A DNA stretch of 64,000 nucleotides from Glandiceps talaboti (lineage: Eukaryota > Hemichordata > Enteropneusta > Spengelidae): contig NC_135549.1 in assembly GCF_964340395.1 (NCBI RefSeq), positions 29,460,095 to 29,524,094 on the forward strand, given 5' to 3'. Of this stretch, positions 39,289 to 50,600 are shown in pieces. A program made the translations under genes and the position numbers. Under the pieces are notes generated by a model that was given only the letters and a program-made list of their open reading frames with translations, was not told the origin of the DNA and did not search any database. Position 1 is the first letter of the stretch. Every line of letters begins with the position of its first letter.

Positions 39289-39987
39289 GGACCGTTTGTT
39301 GTCGGTGGTGTACCATTCAGTACAATGACCCTATTTGCTCTTATCAAACAGCTACTTGTCAAATAAAGCTAAGGATACCTTTGATGACATCCCTATGACA
39401 TCACTTGTCATAAGAAACTAGTAAATACTACTACTTACACTATAGGAGTGAGTAAAGTATCAATTTATATTCTACTATCTACTACTAAAACAAGTATAGG
39501 ATTATATCTCCTATCAAAATCATATCCAAAGAAAAAACAAAACGTGAAAATATATATTGACATAGTTTGACAGCAGTTCAGCACAACAGAGGCACAGGAT
39601 AGCGGGCTTTAAGCCCCGCTTTAAGTCTACAATCGAATCCTAACACCTGGATAGAAAAAAGAAAAAAAACTTGTAAAAAGTGTAATTCTAATTTCTGATG
39701 CATTGTAATAGGTTAGAGACTGAATTTTCACATCGAAATAGGCATTTCTTCAAGATAGAAGGTTTAAGCTTACAGAGAGAATATATATCAGATGTCAACG
39801 AACGTTTAAAGCCTATGGGGTCACGGATCGTATGACAAAGTATCTTACTTTGACCTCTGACCCGACATTGTTGCTACGTCATTTGTTCAGAGTCCTAGCC
39901 TCCCTATTACTTACGCTTATGATTGATGAATAGCGCTAACCTGTATCGTGTAAATTACACTAGTCTTGGTGGTGCCGTAAAAGAGGC

Positions 39988-40024
39988 AGGCATACATACA
40001 TACATACATACATACATACATACA

Positions 40025-40054
<30 letters not shown>
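39988..40054. repeat. (CATA)n microsatellite, probable LINE tail
   Basis: Lies at the 3' side of the minus-strand LINE remnant at 40055-40730, where such elements end in short tandem repeats. Confidence 0.9.
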
Positions 40055-40055
<1 letters not shown>

Positions 40056-40730
40056 CATATTCAGCTATATAAAGGCTAAAAGCCTATGAGCTGGTCGAAA
40101 TGTCAATAGTGAAAATAAACTCGGTCCATCATGTCCTCAGGATGTGCATATGCAACTATCATATTACAAACATAAAGTGAAAAGAATAACTTAATAAATT
40201 AATATGTAAATAAATAAATACTCAAGTTAAATAGTAAAAGTCTCCACGTTCATGGTCCAAAGTCCTTACATGAAGACCAAATAAATTTAAGTTATCCGTA
40301 GTAACAGTCCATTGAAAACACTGGTGAATGCAACTGATACAATAGAGAACACTACAGTTCAATAAAAAATGTTGAACAATAGCTGCATAGTTCCCAGTTT
40401 GTAGTATCAGTTCAGTTGGTGGTAAACACAAAAATAAATAATAATTACAGACCGCGAATAAATTACATTAATTTTGAAAAGCTTCATGTCTCTAGATCGT
40501 AGGTCACGTTAGGTATATATTTATAGTCTACCCACCGACTATCCAAACCGTTCTTGAAAGAGTCAAGAGTAGTTGACATGACAATTAATGCTGGCAGATT
40601 ATCCCATATGTTGATGACTCGATTTGAAAAATAATTTGCCCTCGTCGATTTCTTGCACACAAATGTCTTCAGTGGTTGCCCTCTTGTAACACTGTGATGT
40701 CCAAGTTACTTTCCAGTTCAAAGCTGAACT
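40055..40730 (-). pseudogene. CR1-like LINE 3' end (C-terminal tail and 3' UTR)
   Basis: On the minus strand from 40699 to a stop at 40484-40486 the frame reads RGQPLKTFVCKKSTRANYFS, then NRVINIWDNLPALIV, then STTLDSFKNGLDSRWVDYKY. The pattern R-x-x-FFSNRVIN-W-x-x-LP..SFK-x-x-LD is the C-terminus of CR1-type LINE reverse transcriptases. The remainder to 40055 is likely 3' UTR. Confidence 0.7.
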
Positions 40731-40812
40731 ACACGAGTGAACATTACCTTCTGGATCATTTCATCTAAAGAACTCTATATATAAAATAATTGCAAAAAAA
40801 AATATTTAGAAG

Positions 40813-40941
40813 TTATTCCCCAATATTTTTCTATTCAGCCAAGGAAAATACGAATGCTTTGTAACTACGAGGTGCCAGACAAGTAGTGACAACACCCTAA
40901 GAGTATTTTCCAGCTGAATGAAGAAAAATGTTGGGGAATAA
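40813..40941. mobile_element. MITE-like element, copy 1 (30-bp TIRs)
   Basis: Starts TTATTCCCCAATATTTTTCT then ATTCAGCCA and ends with the reverse complement AGCTGAATGAAGAAAAATGT then TGGGGAATAA. Related copies at 47912 (left part) and 56775-56919. Confidence 0.65.
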
Positions 40942-41520
40942 TATAATTATACCAGCGCCAGTAATATCAAAGAAAAATCGGGGAAAGTAATGGCAATTTT
41001 GAACATTTTGACTCATGTTTGGAAAACAACAGAACCAGGCATGAAATATATACCAATTACCAATAGACATGTTAATTGTGTACATAAGTAGTACAACAAG
41101 TTGAAATCATGATTGTATTTGGACTCCTGATTTTTAGGGTTCAGACCCACAAGTCAATGCTGAATGGATTCAATTGGATTTATTGTACTATATTATGTGT
41201 TACAGCTACACAAATATGTTTACCTACAGGTGATTCAATACTGTTAAGACTGTACAATATCATCATATCTAACAAAACAGTTTTAAAAAACATTCTAGTA
41301 GCTGTTAGCGTAGCTTTAAGCAGTTGACTCCTTGACACTGAATTGGCACATGAACTCCAGTTCTCACCATTAGTGCTAGACACTAATTATATTAGATTTA
41401 GACATTTGTGTTCACTAAAATCATAACACTTGCACCAAAACTTCCTACTGGGTATTTGAGGAATGTCATCACTTGAAACATTGTTAGCAGTACCAGTGAA
41501 TCACAGACTGCACTCCTTAC

Positions 41521-41679
41521 CCTTTCAAAGGCTCTTTCATTTATCAGTGGCCCAATTGTTGTACCCTCTTGAAAACCATCTCCAACTTTCAAAGTAGCCT
41601 CCATAGTCTCAGCAAGTTTGGCACAGAACTTGTCATAGATACCAGCTTGAATCAAGAACCTGTTAGAACCTACGCATGC
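41521..41679 (-). pseudogene. SSADH duplicate: copy of the catalytic-Cys exon
   Basis: [20 protein letters not shown] then [16 protein letters not shown]. Open and 159 nt like its parent. Substitutions include V to I, K to E and V-E-K to F-E-R. The donor shifts to GTAAGG. Confidence 0.88.
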
Positions 41680-42085
41680 CTGAAACACGGTGTAGTCAAA
41701 TATTTAGAGTTTAAACTTTTACGATACAAACTTTATATTACATAGATATCCTTATATCTTTGACATAATTTTGTTCATTCTTTTAGTCCAGAAAATGCTA
41801 AGAAGTTCAAGGAAGATTGTGTGCAATACTGATATTTTAAAGAACTTGCTTTACCTCTGAAGAAGGTGGTACATGTATAATATTGACCTTGACACTGCAA
41901 AAATAATATACATGTACTAAGGTATGTTGTATTTTGAAGCCACATATCAAAAAAATTTCCGATTGGAAAATACATCGTAATTTTAATATTTGCCACTATC
42001 ATTGGATATATTAAAAAGATATTTATAACTATGTAATTTTCCTGCATCATAAACATATTGCTTGAATCCTGGTTTGGTATCTTAC

Positions 42086-42229
42086 CTGGCCAGTGTTTCT
42101 AAATTTGGAAACCATAGCACCTTGCACTGCAGCATCTACATCAGCTGAATCAAAGACAATAAAGGCAGCATGTCCACCAAATTCCATGGCAACGTGTTTG
42201 ACTCCTTCAGCAGCTTGCTTCAGCAATAT
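42086..42229 (-). pseudogene. SSADH duplicate: copy of the catalytic-Glu exon
   Basis: [20 protein letters not shown], where the conserved ELGG has become EFGG. Otherwise nearly identical to 50316-50459 and open. Confidence 0.88.
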
Positions 42230-42730
42230 CTAGATAATATAAATAACAAGAAAGTATATAAATAGAGTTCATACAGGGTGTCTGAATTTTGCTAAAAGAC
42301 TGACAAAAATAACGTCTTCAAGGAAAAGACACAGACACGTAGGTATTTATTGTCACCATATAGCCTGAGTTCTTCTTATGTCATATGCTTGTCAGTAATG
42401 CAGGTCAAAAATAAACGTTTTGTCATCATTGTGGAGTACTCAGTCATGAGATCAACTTCTGTTTTGATAAACATATTACATTACCTGTATTGTAATCTCT
42501 AGTTTTTAGTTCCTAATCTTTGGAAATAATGCATTCCGATTTTAGATACACAAGCAACTTCTCTCTTTTTCCATTCACCATTACCCACCCTCTACCCCAC
42601 TGCCTACCTGCCTTCTAACGTGCCTGGCCACATCACTGGCATGAAGCAGAAAGATGTCTAACTCGGGGAAACTTGCAGAAGTAAAATTATAAAGTCAACC
42701 ACTGAGGGCGCCATTCGCCACATTCCATAC

Positions 42731-42874
42731 CTGTCCAGCCATAGTAGAACCAGTGAAAGATATACCTGCTGACATTGGGTGTGAACAAAGAACGTTTCCT
42801 ACTTCTGGTGTACTGGTACGTGAACTTGTCACAACGTTGAAAACTCCAGGAGGTATACCTGCATGTTCAGCAAG
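42731..42874 (-). pseudogene. SSADH duplicate: copy of the NAD-binding GST exon
   Basis: [20 protein letters not shown] then VGNVLCSHPMSAG and FTGSTMAGQ. The parent has GSTMVGK; the Lys is now Gln. Confidence 0.88.
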
Positions 42875-43139
42875 CTGAAGTATACAATAATTAAAAAACA
42901 CAAACGTGGATGGCAATATCATATTTGCATAAGCTAAACAATAATTGGCTCTTGTTATCAATGTTGCAATGTTTCATAAATGAATATAATACTGATCCAT
43001 GTACAGTGATATGTAATTATTTGAATATTCATGATGTAATTTACATACTAAATGTAATTGTACTTTATGGAACTGTACATGTGTAATTATTTGAATATTC
43101 ATGATGAAAAAAAATTGAATACAAAAGTTTTCACATTAC

Positions 43140-43256
43140 CTCAGCCAAAGCCAAGGCAGAGTAGGGAATAACTTCTGAAGGTTTCTATACAATAGTACAC
43201 TCAGCTGCAATGGCTGCTGCAGCCTTTCTGGTTATCATAGCACTTGGAAAATTCCA
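43140..43256 (-). pseudogene. SSADH duplicate: copy of the WNFP exon with stop
   Basis: [20 protein letters not shown] then TIV and TAG, where the parent has TTG (Leu). G to E also disrupts the AAGC motif. The stop confirms that this copy cannot give a full enzyme. Confidence 0.9.
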
Positions 43257-43570
43257 CTGAGCAGTGGGGAAAAAGGAAAGGGATGATTATTTTGACTGTA
43301 TAATTCAGTAACTGTGGCTGGTGAAGCTTGAATACTTTCAATTCACAGGCAATTGCTTCATTTTAATTTTAAAAATTCACATGCAGATACATGGCTGAAA
43401 AGAATATAAAATTTACATAAATTTACATGGCTATAAAATAATACTAATTACACAATTTGCAATTTCATGAACAGATAAAAATAATTCTGAGAAAATTTGT
43501 TGTATAATTATGGAATTCATAGCATTCATAGACCAGGTGATTATACTGAACAACTACATGTTGCAAGAAA

Positions 43571-44908
43571 TACCAAGGCTGTATGCTTAGTCACGTCTTG
43601 TTTTCTTTATTCATTAATGACCTGGTTTCTTATATAAATAAGATTGGACACGAAGGTGTTTATATCGATGAAGAAGTTCAAAACCTGAATATCTTAATGT
43701 ATGCTGATGATGTGGCTGAGGGGTCGGACATACCAATTCATACTCAAAGACAAATTAATCAGCTACAGTTATTTTGTTCTCATTGGGGTGTAAGTGTAAA
43801 CTTAGGCAAAACTCAAATTGCAGTGTTCCGCATAGGAGGTTGTCTAAAGAAATTTGAAAGATGGTACTTGGAAAACCGACCAATTAAAGTCGTTCCTCAC
43901 TACAAGTATTTAGGCCATTTTTTCATGAAGACTTACATGTAGTTGAGCCCAAGTAAGAAAAACCAGGCTTCACAACGAAGAAAGGCCATGTTTCAACTTA
44001 TGACTTTGCTAAGGAAGCTGAGTGGAATGTCCATGTCCGACTCTTTCGAACTTTTTGATACTTATGTTACACCTATTTTACTGTATGGTAGTGAAATCTG
44101 GGGTTATGAAAATTTCCCCCAGGTTGAACAAGTTCATTGTCAGTTTTGTAAATTTCTTTTGAATGTTAGTAGGAAAGCAAATGATTTGGCAGCAATAGGA
44201 GAGTGTGGAAGATTTCCCATCTGTTGAAAAGATTAGAAGAAGAAAGGAGTATAAAATCAGTCAACTGGGCTTAAACGTTAAATCTTTAATTTGCCGCCTT
44301 GGATTCGGCCATGCATGGTTGAACCAGGGTGTAGGCTCCTCTAGTCAGTTTTTGTCTGAATTCACCCAAAGATTAAAAGACCGTGCTAGTCAGATCTGGC
44401 ACGAAGGTATCGAATCATCTCCTAGGCTTCGTTCCTATCACACTTTCAAATCAATGCTTGAACCAGAGAGATGTTTAAATTGTGTTAAAATATGTAAATT
44501 TAGAACAGCACTGTCAAGATTTCACTGCTCTTCGCATCCTTTGCAAATTGAGAGGGGACGACATGAAAACATTCCTGCTGACCAAAGATTTTGTAAATAC
44601 TGTATTACACATGATTTGTACTGTATTGAGGACGAGTATCATTTCTTAGCGATTTGTCCATTCTACAAGGACCTTCGTAATGAAATGCTACCAAGGTGGT
44701 TTTGTTTAAACCCTCCCTATGATAAGTTCTTCATTTCACTTTTCAATTCAGATGATATAATTTATCTAATAATTTAGCTTCATTTATTTATTTTGCAGTG
44801 AAAAATAGAGAGGAATTTCCCTCTATGAACTGAAACGTTTGTATTATTGTTTGCTCTTTCGGTCTGTAGCCTTATTGTTCTAAAATAAACTGATTGATTG
44901 ATTGATCA
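43571..44908 (+). pseudogene. 5'-truncated LINE with RT, C-terminal tail and (TGAT)n end
   Basis: Starts inside the RT at QGCMLSHVLFSLFINDL, then the palm motif LMYADDVAEG, then YKYLGHFFMK, PILLYGSEIWGYENFPQVEQ, and a tail with LEPERCLN, RFCKYC and IEDEYHFLAICPFYKDLRNE. There is one in-frame TAG (43940-43942) and one frame change near 44205-44227. The 3' UTR ends AAATAAACTGATTGATTGAT (to about 44908). 5' truncation plus a repeat tail fits target-primed insertion. Confidence 0.85.
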
Positions 44909-45319
44909 TCCGAGAAAACTGGTTTTTCTTTCAATGGATTGTATGTACCCCTAAACACAACCTTTTTTTTTTTTTTAGAAATGCCGTCAAATTGAGAATA
45001 TTAAGTAAATGCAAGGCACTGAAATATCAAAGTATCAACAATGTTTTCTTCAATACATATCGGCTTTATACTGCACACTACTACATACATACATACCCAC
45101 TCTGATTTACTGTGTTCTCTGAAACAATTAGCAATATTACTACTCGAAGGTGTGCTTTATTCGCTGAAGATATTTATTGTTTTTGATAATGCCAAAATGT
45201 TTCTGACGTTGAATGAAAGTGTTGGTCTTGTAATTCTGATTGATTATCAGTTTGGCAATAACAATATTGCAGTTACATGCGCAATTACAGCAGAAGAACA
45301 TTAAGCTATGCAAAGGTTA

Positions 45320-45645
45320 GAACGTGTGCAATTGTTGCTGGTGTCTGTCTTGTGCACAGAGTGATTTATATACAGTGTAATACAATTGTTGCATGTGTCT
45401 GTTGCAGCGGGGAATCATAAATATAATAAAATTGTTGAATGTGTCTGTCTCTTGTAGAGGGTGATTTACATACATTTGTTGCACGTGTCTGTCTCATTCA
45501 GAGAGTGATTTATATACATTGTAATACAATTGTTGCATGTGTCTTTCTATTGCAGAGTAGACTTTAATATATACATTGTAATACAATTCTTGCTTGTGTC
45601 TGTCTCTTGCAGAGTGGATTTATATACATTGTAATACATTGTTCA
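45320..45645. repeat. Minisatellite, about 55-bp unit, about six copies
   Basis: Degenerate units containing AATACAATTGTTGCATGTGT, then CTGTCTCTTGCAGAG and TGATTTATATACATT. Units vary in length through indels. Confidence 0.8.
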
Positions 45646-46135
45646 TTACAGAATGCACCTAATATTGCATTGAACACTGTCCCCTCCAATGAGTCATCTT
45701 ATATATGACTCCATTTTCTCCTAAGCCCCCCACCCCCTCCCAATAAATCTGACAACATTATTAAGACAATGCTCTGCTCATATCCTGTTTGTGACGTGTC
45801 GGTAAATTGAAAGAAAGTGTTTCCCCTCCATTATGATGAAATGGGAAAAAGGTAAAAACAGGCGTAATTTGAAGAAGTGTGCTTTGTTCTTTCTGATAAC
45901 ATCAGAGAAAGTGTGATCACGGAAAACCAGCATGACAGGGTATTTTCCTTCTATACATATGACTATTTGATCATCTGTGAACAAAAAATTAATATAAAAG
46001 GAATGTTGTTAAAATTAATTAATATTTCACAATATAAAGGAAAAAGCACACTTAACAGTTTTTGTTAAATACCTTCCGTGGAAGATTTTGAAAGGGTTTT
46101 AATGATGGCCGTGAATAGCTACGGATTATAAACAA

Positions 46136-46239
46136 ATACATACATACATACATACATACATGTACATACATACATACATACATACATACATACATACATG
46201 CATGCATGCATGCATGCATGCATGCATGCATACATACAT

Positions 46240-46272
<33 letters not shown>

Positions 46273-46612
46273 TACATACATACAATGTATATACATACAT
46301 ACACATATACATACATACATACATATATACATACATACACTAAACATACATATACATAGCATACATACATACATACATACATGCATCCACACACCGACAC
46401 ACACACACACACATGCATGCATGCATACATACATACATACATACATACATCCATCCATCCATCCATCCATCCATCCATCCATCCAGACAGGTACATATAT
46501 ACATACATACATCCATCCATCCATCCATACAGACAGACAGACAGACAGACAGGTACATACATACATACATACATACATACATACATACATACATACACAC
46601 ACACATGCATGC
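46136..46612. repeat. (CATA)n/(CATC)n/(CAGA)n compound microsatellite
   Basis: CATA blocks with CATG, CACA, CATCC and CAGA inserts. Gives rise to several long meaningless frames. Confidence 0.97.
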
Positions 46613-47172
46613 CAGCATAAGAATAATGGTCATCCAACTTTTGAAGCACAAGAGATGAATAACTTTTGAGTGCAATTAACATAACTTTTATTATGTTGAT
46701 TGATTTACATTTGTTCGGCAAAATGTGTATCTATGATTTAATCTCTTCATCTAATCATTTAAACATTATAGAATCATAATTCCTAACACAGACCTAAAAC
46801 AGTACAACCCTGTGAACTCTCTGTAAAAGTAGTAAAATCCCTGCTGCCAATAATTGAACAGGATTAAAGTCTTCATGAGAATATTAACTCTCTTCTCAAG
46901 TCTCCAATTCATACAACTGGGTTGATCATGGTAAAACAGTGGTTTAAATCTTGTGCGAGGACTTTGGCCAATCAGAAAGAAATGGCAGTACATGGTGAAC
47001 ATCAAGCCACCAATGTAGATTACAAATAGTCCCCTTAACCATTCAACCATTGCAATAGCATAATGCATATCTTTGTGTACATACATGCATGTATGTGTAT
47101 CAACAATGGATATGTGAATTGACTGTATACAACGCTAGACATTTGATTAAAACATCACAAAACTATTTGTAC

Positions 47173-47178
47173 TTTAAT
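47173..47178 (-). terminator. Candidate poly(A) signal of the SSADH gene
   Basis: ATTAAA on the minus strand about 185 bp after the stop codon. A common variant signal; chance occurrence is possible in AT-rich sequence. Confidence 0.35.
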
Positions 47179-47363
47179 GCATATATTATCATGCCATTTA
47201 CACTCTTAGTGCATACTAACATGTCATTTATCAAAATTAAACAAAATAACATGTAACATGTTTCCTATCTGCAAAATAATACAATGGGGGAACAAATTTA
47301 CAAGATTTTGGTATATATAATTTTTTTCGTTTTTCTGCCCTGCAATTTGACCAAGCGCGGTCA

Positions 47364-47628
47364 TCAAATACATCCAAATACAATTGATTTTATTTGTAGA
47401 TATTCTTCAATGCCATATTTGGAAGCTTCACGACCCAGACCAGATTCTTTCCAACCACTGAAAGGTGTTTCAACTGTAGACACCAGTCCTTCGTTGACGC
47501 CAACCATTCCTACTTCCAGGGCTTCAGCAACACGCCATGCTTGAGATATGTTGTTTGAGTAGAAATAACTAGCCAACCCTACATTCACGGAATTAGCAAT
47601 GGCAACAGCCTCTTCTTCTGTGTTAAAT
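47364..47628 (-). CDS. ALDH5A1: SSADH exon 10 (last), stop TGA
   Basis: [20 protein letters not shown], then [20 protein letters not shown], then [20 protein letters not shown], ending IKSIVFGCI. Ser in VSTVE aligns with the substrate-contact Ser of human [14 protein letters not shown] replaces the usual PFGGVKQSG. Confidence 0.95.
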
Positions 47629-50600
47629 CTGTTAACAGAACAACAACCGTTATTTTCACACCTAGAATTTAATCTAAAGTGGGTCAGTGATCTCCCCAGG
47701 ATTTTTGCAAGGCATAGGGGCTAATTTGCATATAATATGCATATAATTACTATAATGACATGCATTTATTTACAGGACCATTACTGAAACAGCTGGAAAG
47801 CAATATTTAAAATCCTACAGTATATGAAGGGATAGCTTTAAAAGGTTACTTTCTTCGGGATCATTTCATCTAAGCACTCTATAAAATCATTGCCAAGAAA
47901 ATACTTAGATGTTATTCCAAATATTTTTCTTCTTTCAGCCAAGAAAAATTTGAGTGACATGACATTTGTCACCAGACTTGGTCTTGAAAAGTTCCGAACA
48001 TACAAGAGATCAATTGAATATACTTACTTGATAATTGGTGCTAATGGTCCAAATGTTTCTTCCTGAGTGACCACCATCTCTGTGGTAACATCACCCAATA
48101 GAGTAGGTTCCATAAAGTTTCCACCTCGACTGTGTCTTTCTCCTCCGAGTAACACTTTAGCTCCTTTTTCCACAGCATCCTTCACATGGCGTTCTACCTG
48201 TATAGCAAATAAACGATCGCATAACTTGCATGTTACTTCTTTGATCTGACAACCAATAATATATTTACTAGAAATCGGTATGAAATACCAATAAGTTGAC
48301 ATTGTACATATACATGTCAATTTTGTGCATAACATTAACAGGTTGAAATCATGATTGCATTGGGACTAGTTTTTGGATTCAGAACCCACAATCAGCATTG
48401 ATTAGATTGGATTTATTGTACCATATTACGTGTTAAAGCTACAAAACTATGTTTACCTACAGGTGATTCAATATTGTGCAGAGTGTACGATATTATGAGT
48501 AAATTATTATAACTAAATTAACAGTTTCAAAAAAAACCCACACATTCTAGTTGCAGCTAGTGCAGCTTTAAGCACTTGGATATTACCTTGACACTACATT
48601 GTTATATGTCATTTGTAAACCCATTTCTTAAGGAACAACCACAGAATGTCACACAAGCTCAGAAAAACAAACTTCATTCATGGGGGGGGGGGGGTTCTGA
48701 CGTCAATGAGATTGCTGAACTTCACTTCTGCACTTCTAACAAAATTTTGAAAATTTTTATGTTTTCAATGAAAATGGGTTCTGTATTTACTACTGACACA
48801 TTGATAAGTTTGTTAAAATTTACTTCTAATATGATATACAATGTTGGGTTTCCAGTTAGTATGTTAATGTGTTTACTGTGGTTTTTACACTGTATCAATT
48901 GAAATACATGTCAATGTGTCACTTGTATATGTTTGCTTCGGGGAGGGGGAGGGCTTTTTAACTTTAAAGAATGAAGATCGTTATTGAGCTTGAGCAATAT
49001 TGTGTGATCGTCCCTTACATTAGCATTTGATCCTACATCACAACTACCAATAGTCTAGCTGCTAGACCTCTGGTGTTCTTCTGATACACTACAACACACG
49101 ACCGAACATCACTATCGAGAATGGAACATCCAAAGTCTAGCAAAAGTCATCTCTGCAGTTCAGGGATATATATAACTGCCAATCAGAGAACCACATTGAC
49201 AACACACACAAACAGAGGACAATAGCCACTTTTTTCATGCATATTCAGCTTAACGAGGGGCTTGTAAAAATAACCACCAATGCTTTAACTGAAATGTATG
49301 AAAGACAACGTCTACACATTCATCAAACTCACAATTACCATAAACCAATAAGACATAGTAGTTAGTAGTTTGTTATCATCATGTGATATTGGACATTAGT
49401 ATGTACGCATTATAGAGGTCATGAGTTAGTGAATATATTAACATATATATATGCATACATGGCCTAACCCACGGCCATACATCATCTCAATGGAATGTCA
49501 TCTGAAAATGGCATTAGCTAGACGTTCGGGCAACCCCTCACTGTGAACTTCGTTCACACATTGAACTTCCTTCGCTTATCATATCAGAAGAAAGCCAGAA
49601 CGTCTAGCAGCAAGACTAAACTTCCTACTGAATATTTAAGTAATGTATCACTTGAAACATTGTTAGCTGTACCAGTAAATCAGACTGCGCTCCTCACCTT
49701 TTCAACGGCTCTTTCATTTATCAGTGGCCCAATTGTTGTACCCTCTTGAAAACCATCTCCGACTTTCAAAGTAGCCTTCATAGTCTCAGCAAGTTTGGCA
49801 CAGAACTTGTCATAGATACCAGCTTGAACCAAGAACCTGTTAGAACCTACACATGCCTGAAATACGGTGTATTAAAAAATTTACAGTTTAAACCTTTACG
49901 ATATAAACTTTATATTACATGGATATCCTTATACATGTATCTACATAATTTTGTTCTTTTTTTTAGTCCAGAAAAGATATGTAGGTTTAGGGAAGATTGT
50001 GTGCAGTAATATTCTATCCAAATTTGGTCTATTTCAGAAAAAGGTGGAAAATGTAGCCCTCACGCTGCTAAAACAATATACATGTTATATGTATGTTGTA
50101 CATACAACATGTAATTTGTCGTTTTATATTTTGATTTCAAGAAGCCAAATTTCAAAAAGTTTCTCTGATTGGAAAATACATCGTAATTGTAACATTTGTC
50201 ACTATCACTGGATATATTAATGCAAAAAAACTTAAATCCTTTTTAAAATTAGTTAATTTTCCCACATCTTATACATATTGCTTAAATCCAATTCAATCCT
50301 GGTCTGGTATCTTACCTGGCCAGTGTTTCTAAATTTGGAAACCATAGCACCTTGGACTGCAGCATCTACATCAGCTGAATCAAAGACAATAAAGGCAGCA
50401 TGTCCACCTAATTCCATGGCAACGTGTTTGACTCCCTCAGCAGCTTGCTTCATCAATATCTAGACAACATAAAATATTATGTAATTAGTCTGTACAGGTT
50501 TACTTAAGTTTTACATAGTATGAATACCAATGTTGTACATAATTTGACGGGCAAGCAATTCTGAATTTTGCCAAAAGACTTCAACAAAAATAATATTTTC

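Larger units (their letters stand above)
41100..43570 (-). pseudogene. Partial tandem duplicate of the SSADH gene (four exons plus introns)
   Basis: Four exons with conserved order, orientation, splice sites and exact lengths (117, 144, 144, 159 nt) match exons 51352-51468, 50862-51005, 50316-50459 and 49698-49856. Intron and flank blocks also match: 41100-41340 against 48345-48600, and 43500-43570 against about 51685-51800. First and last exons are absent. A stop codon in the first exon and several non-conservative changes indicate decay. Its right edge is interrupted by a LINE at about 43571. Confidence 0.9.

Noticed and set aside
46119-46721. 200-codon minus-strand frame
   Set aside because: Microsatellite translation only.
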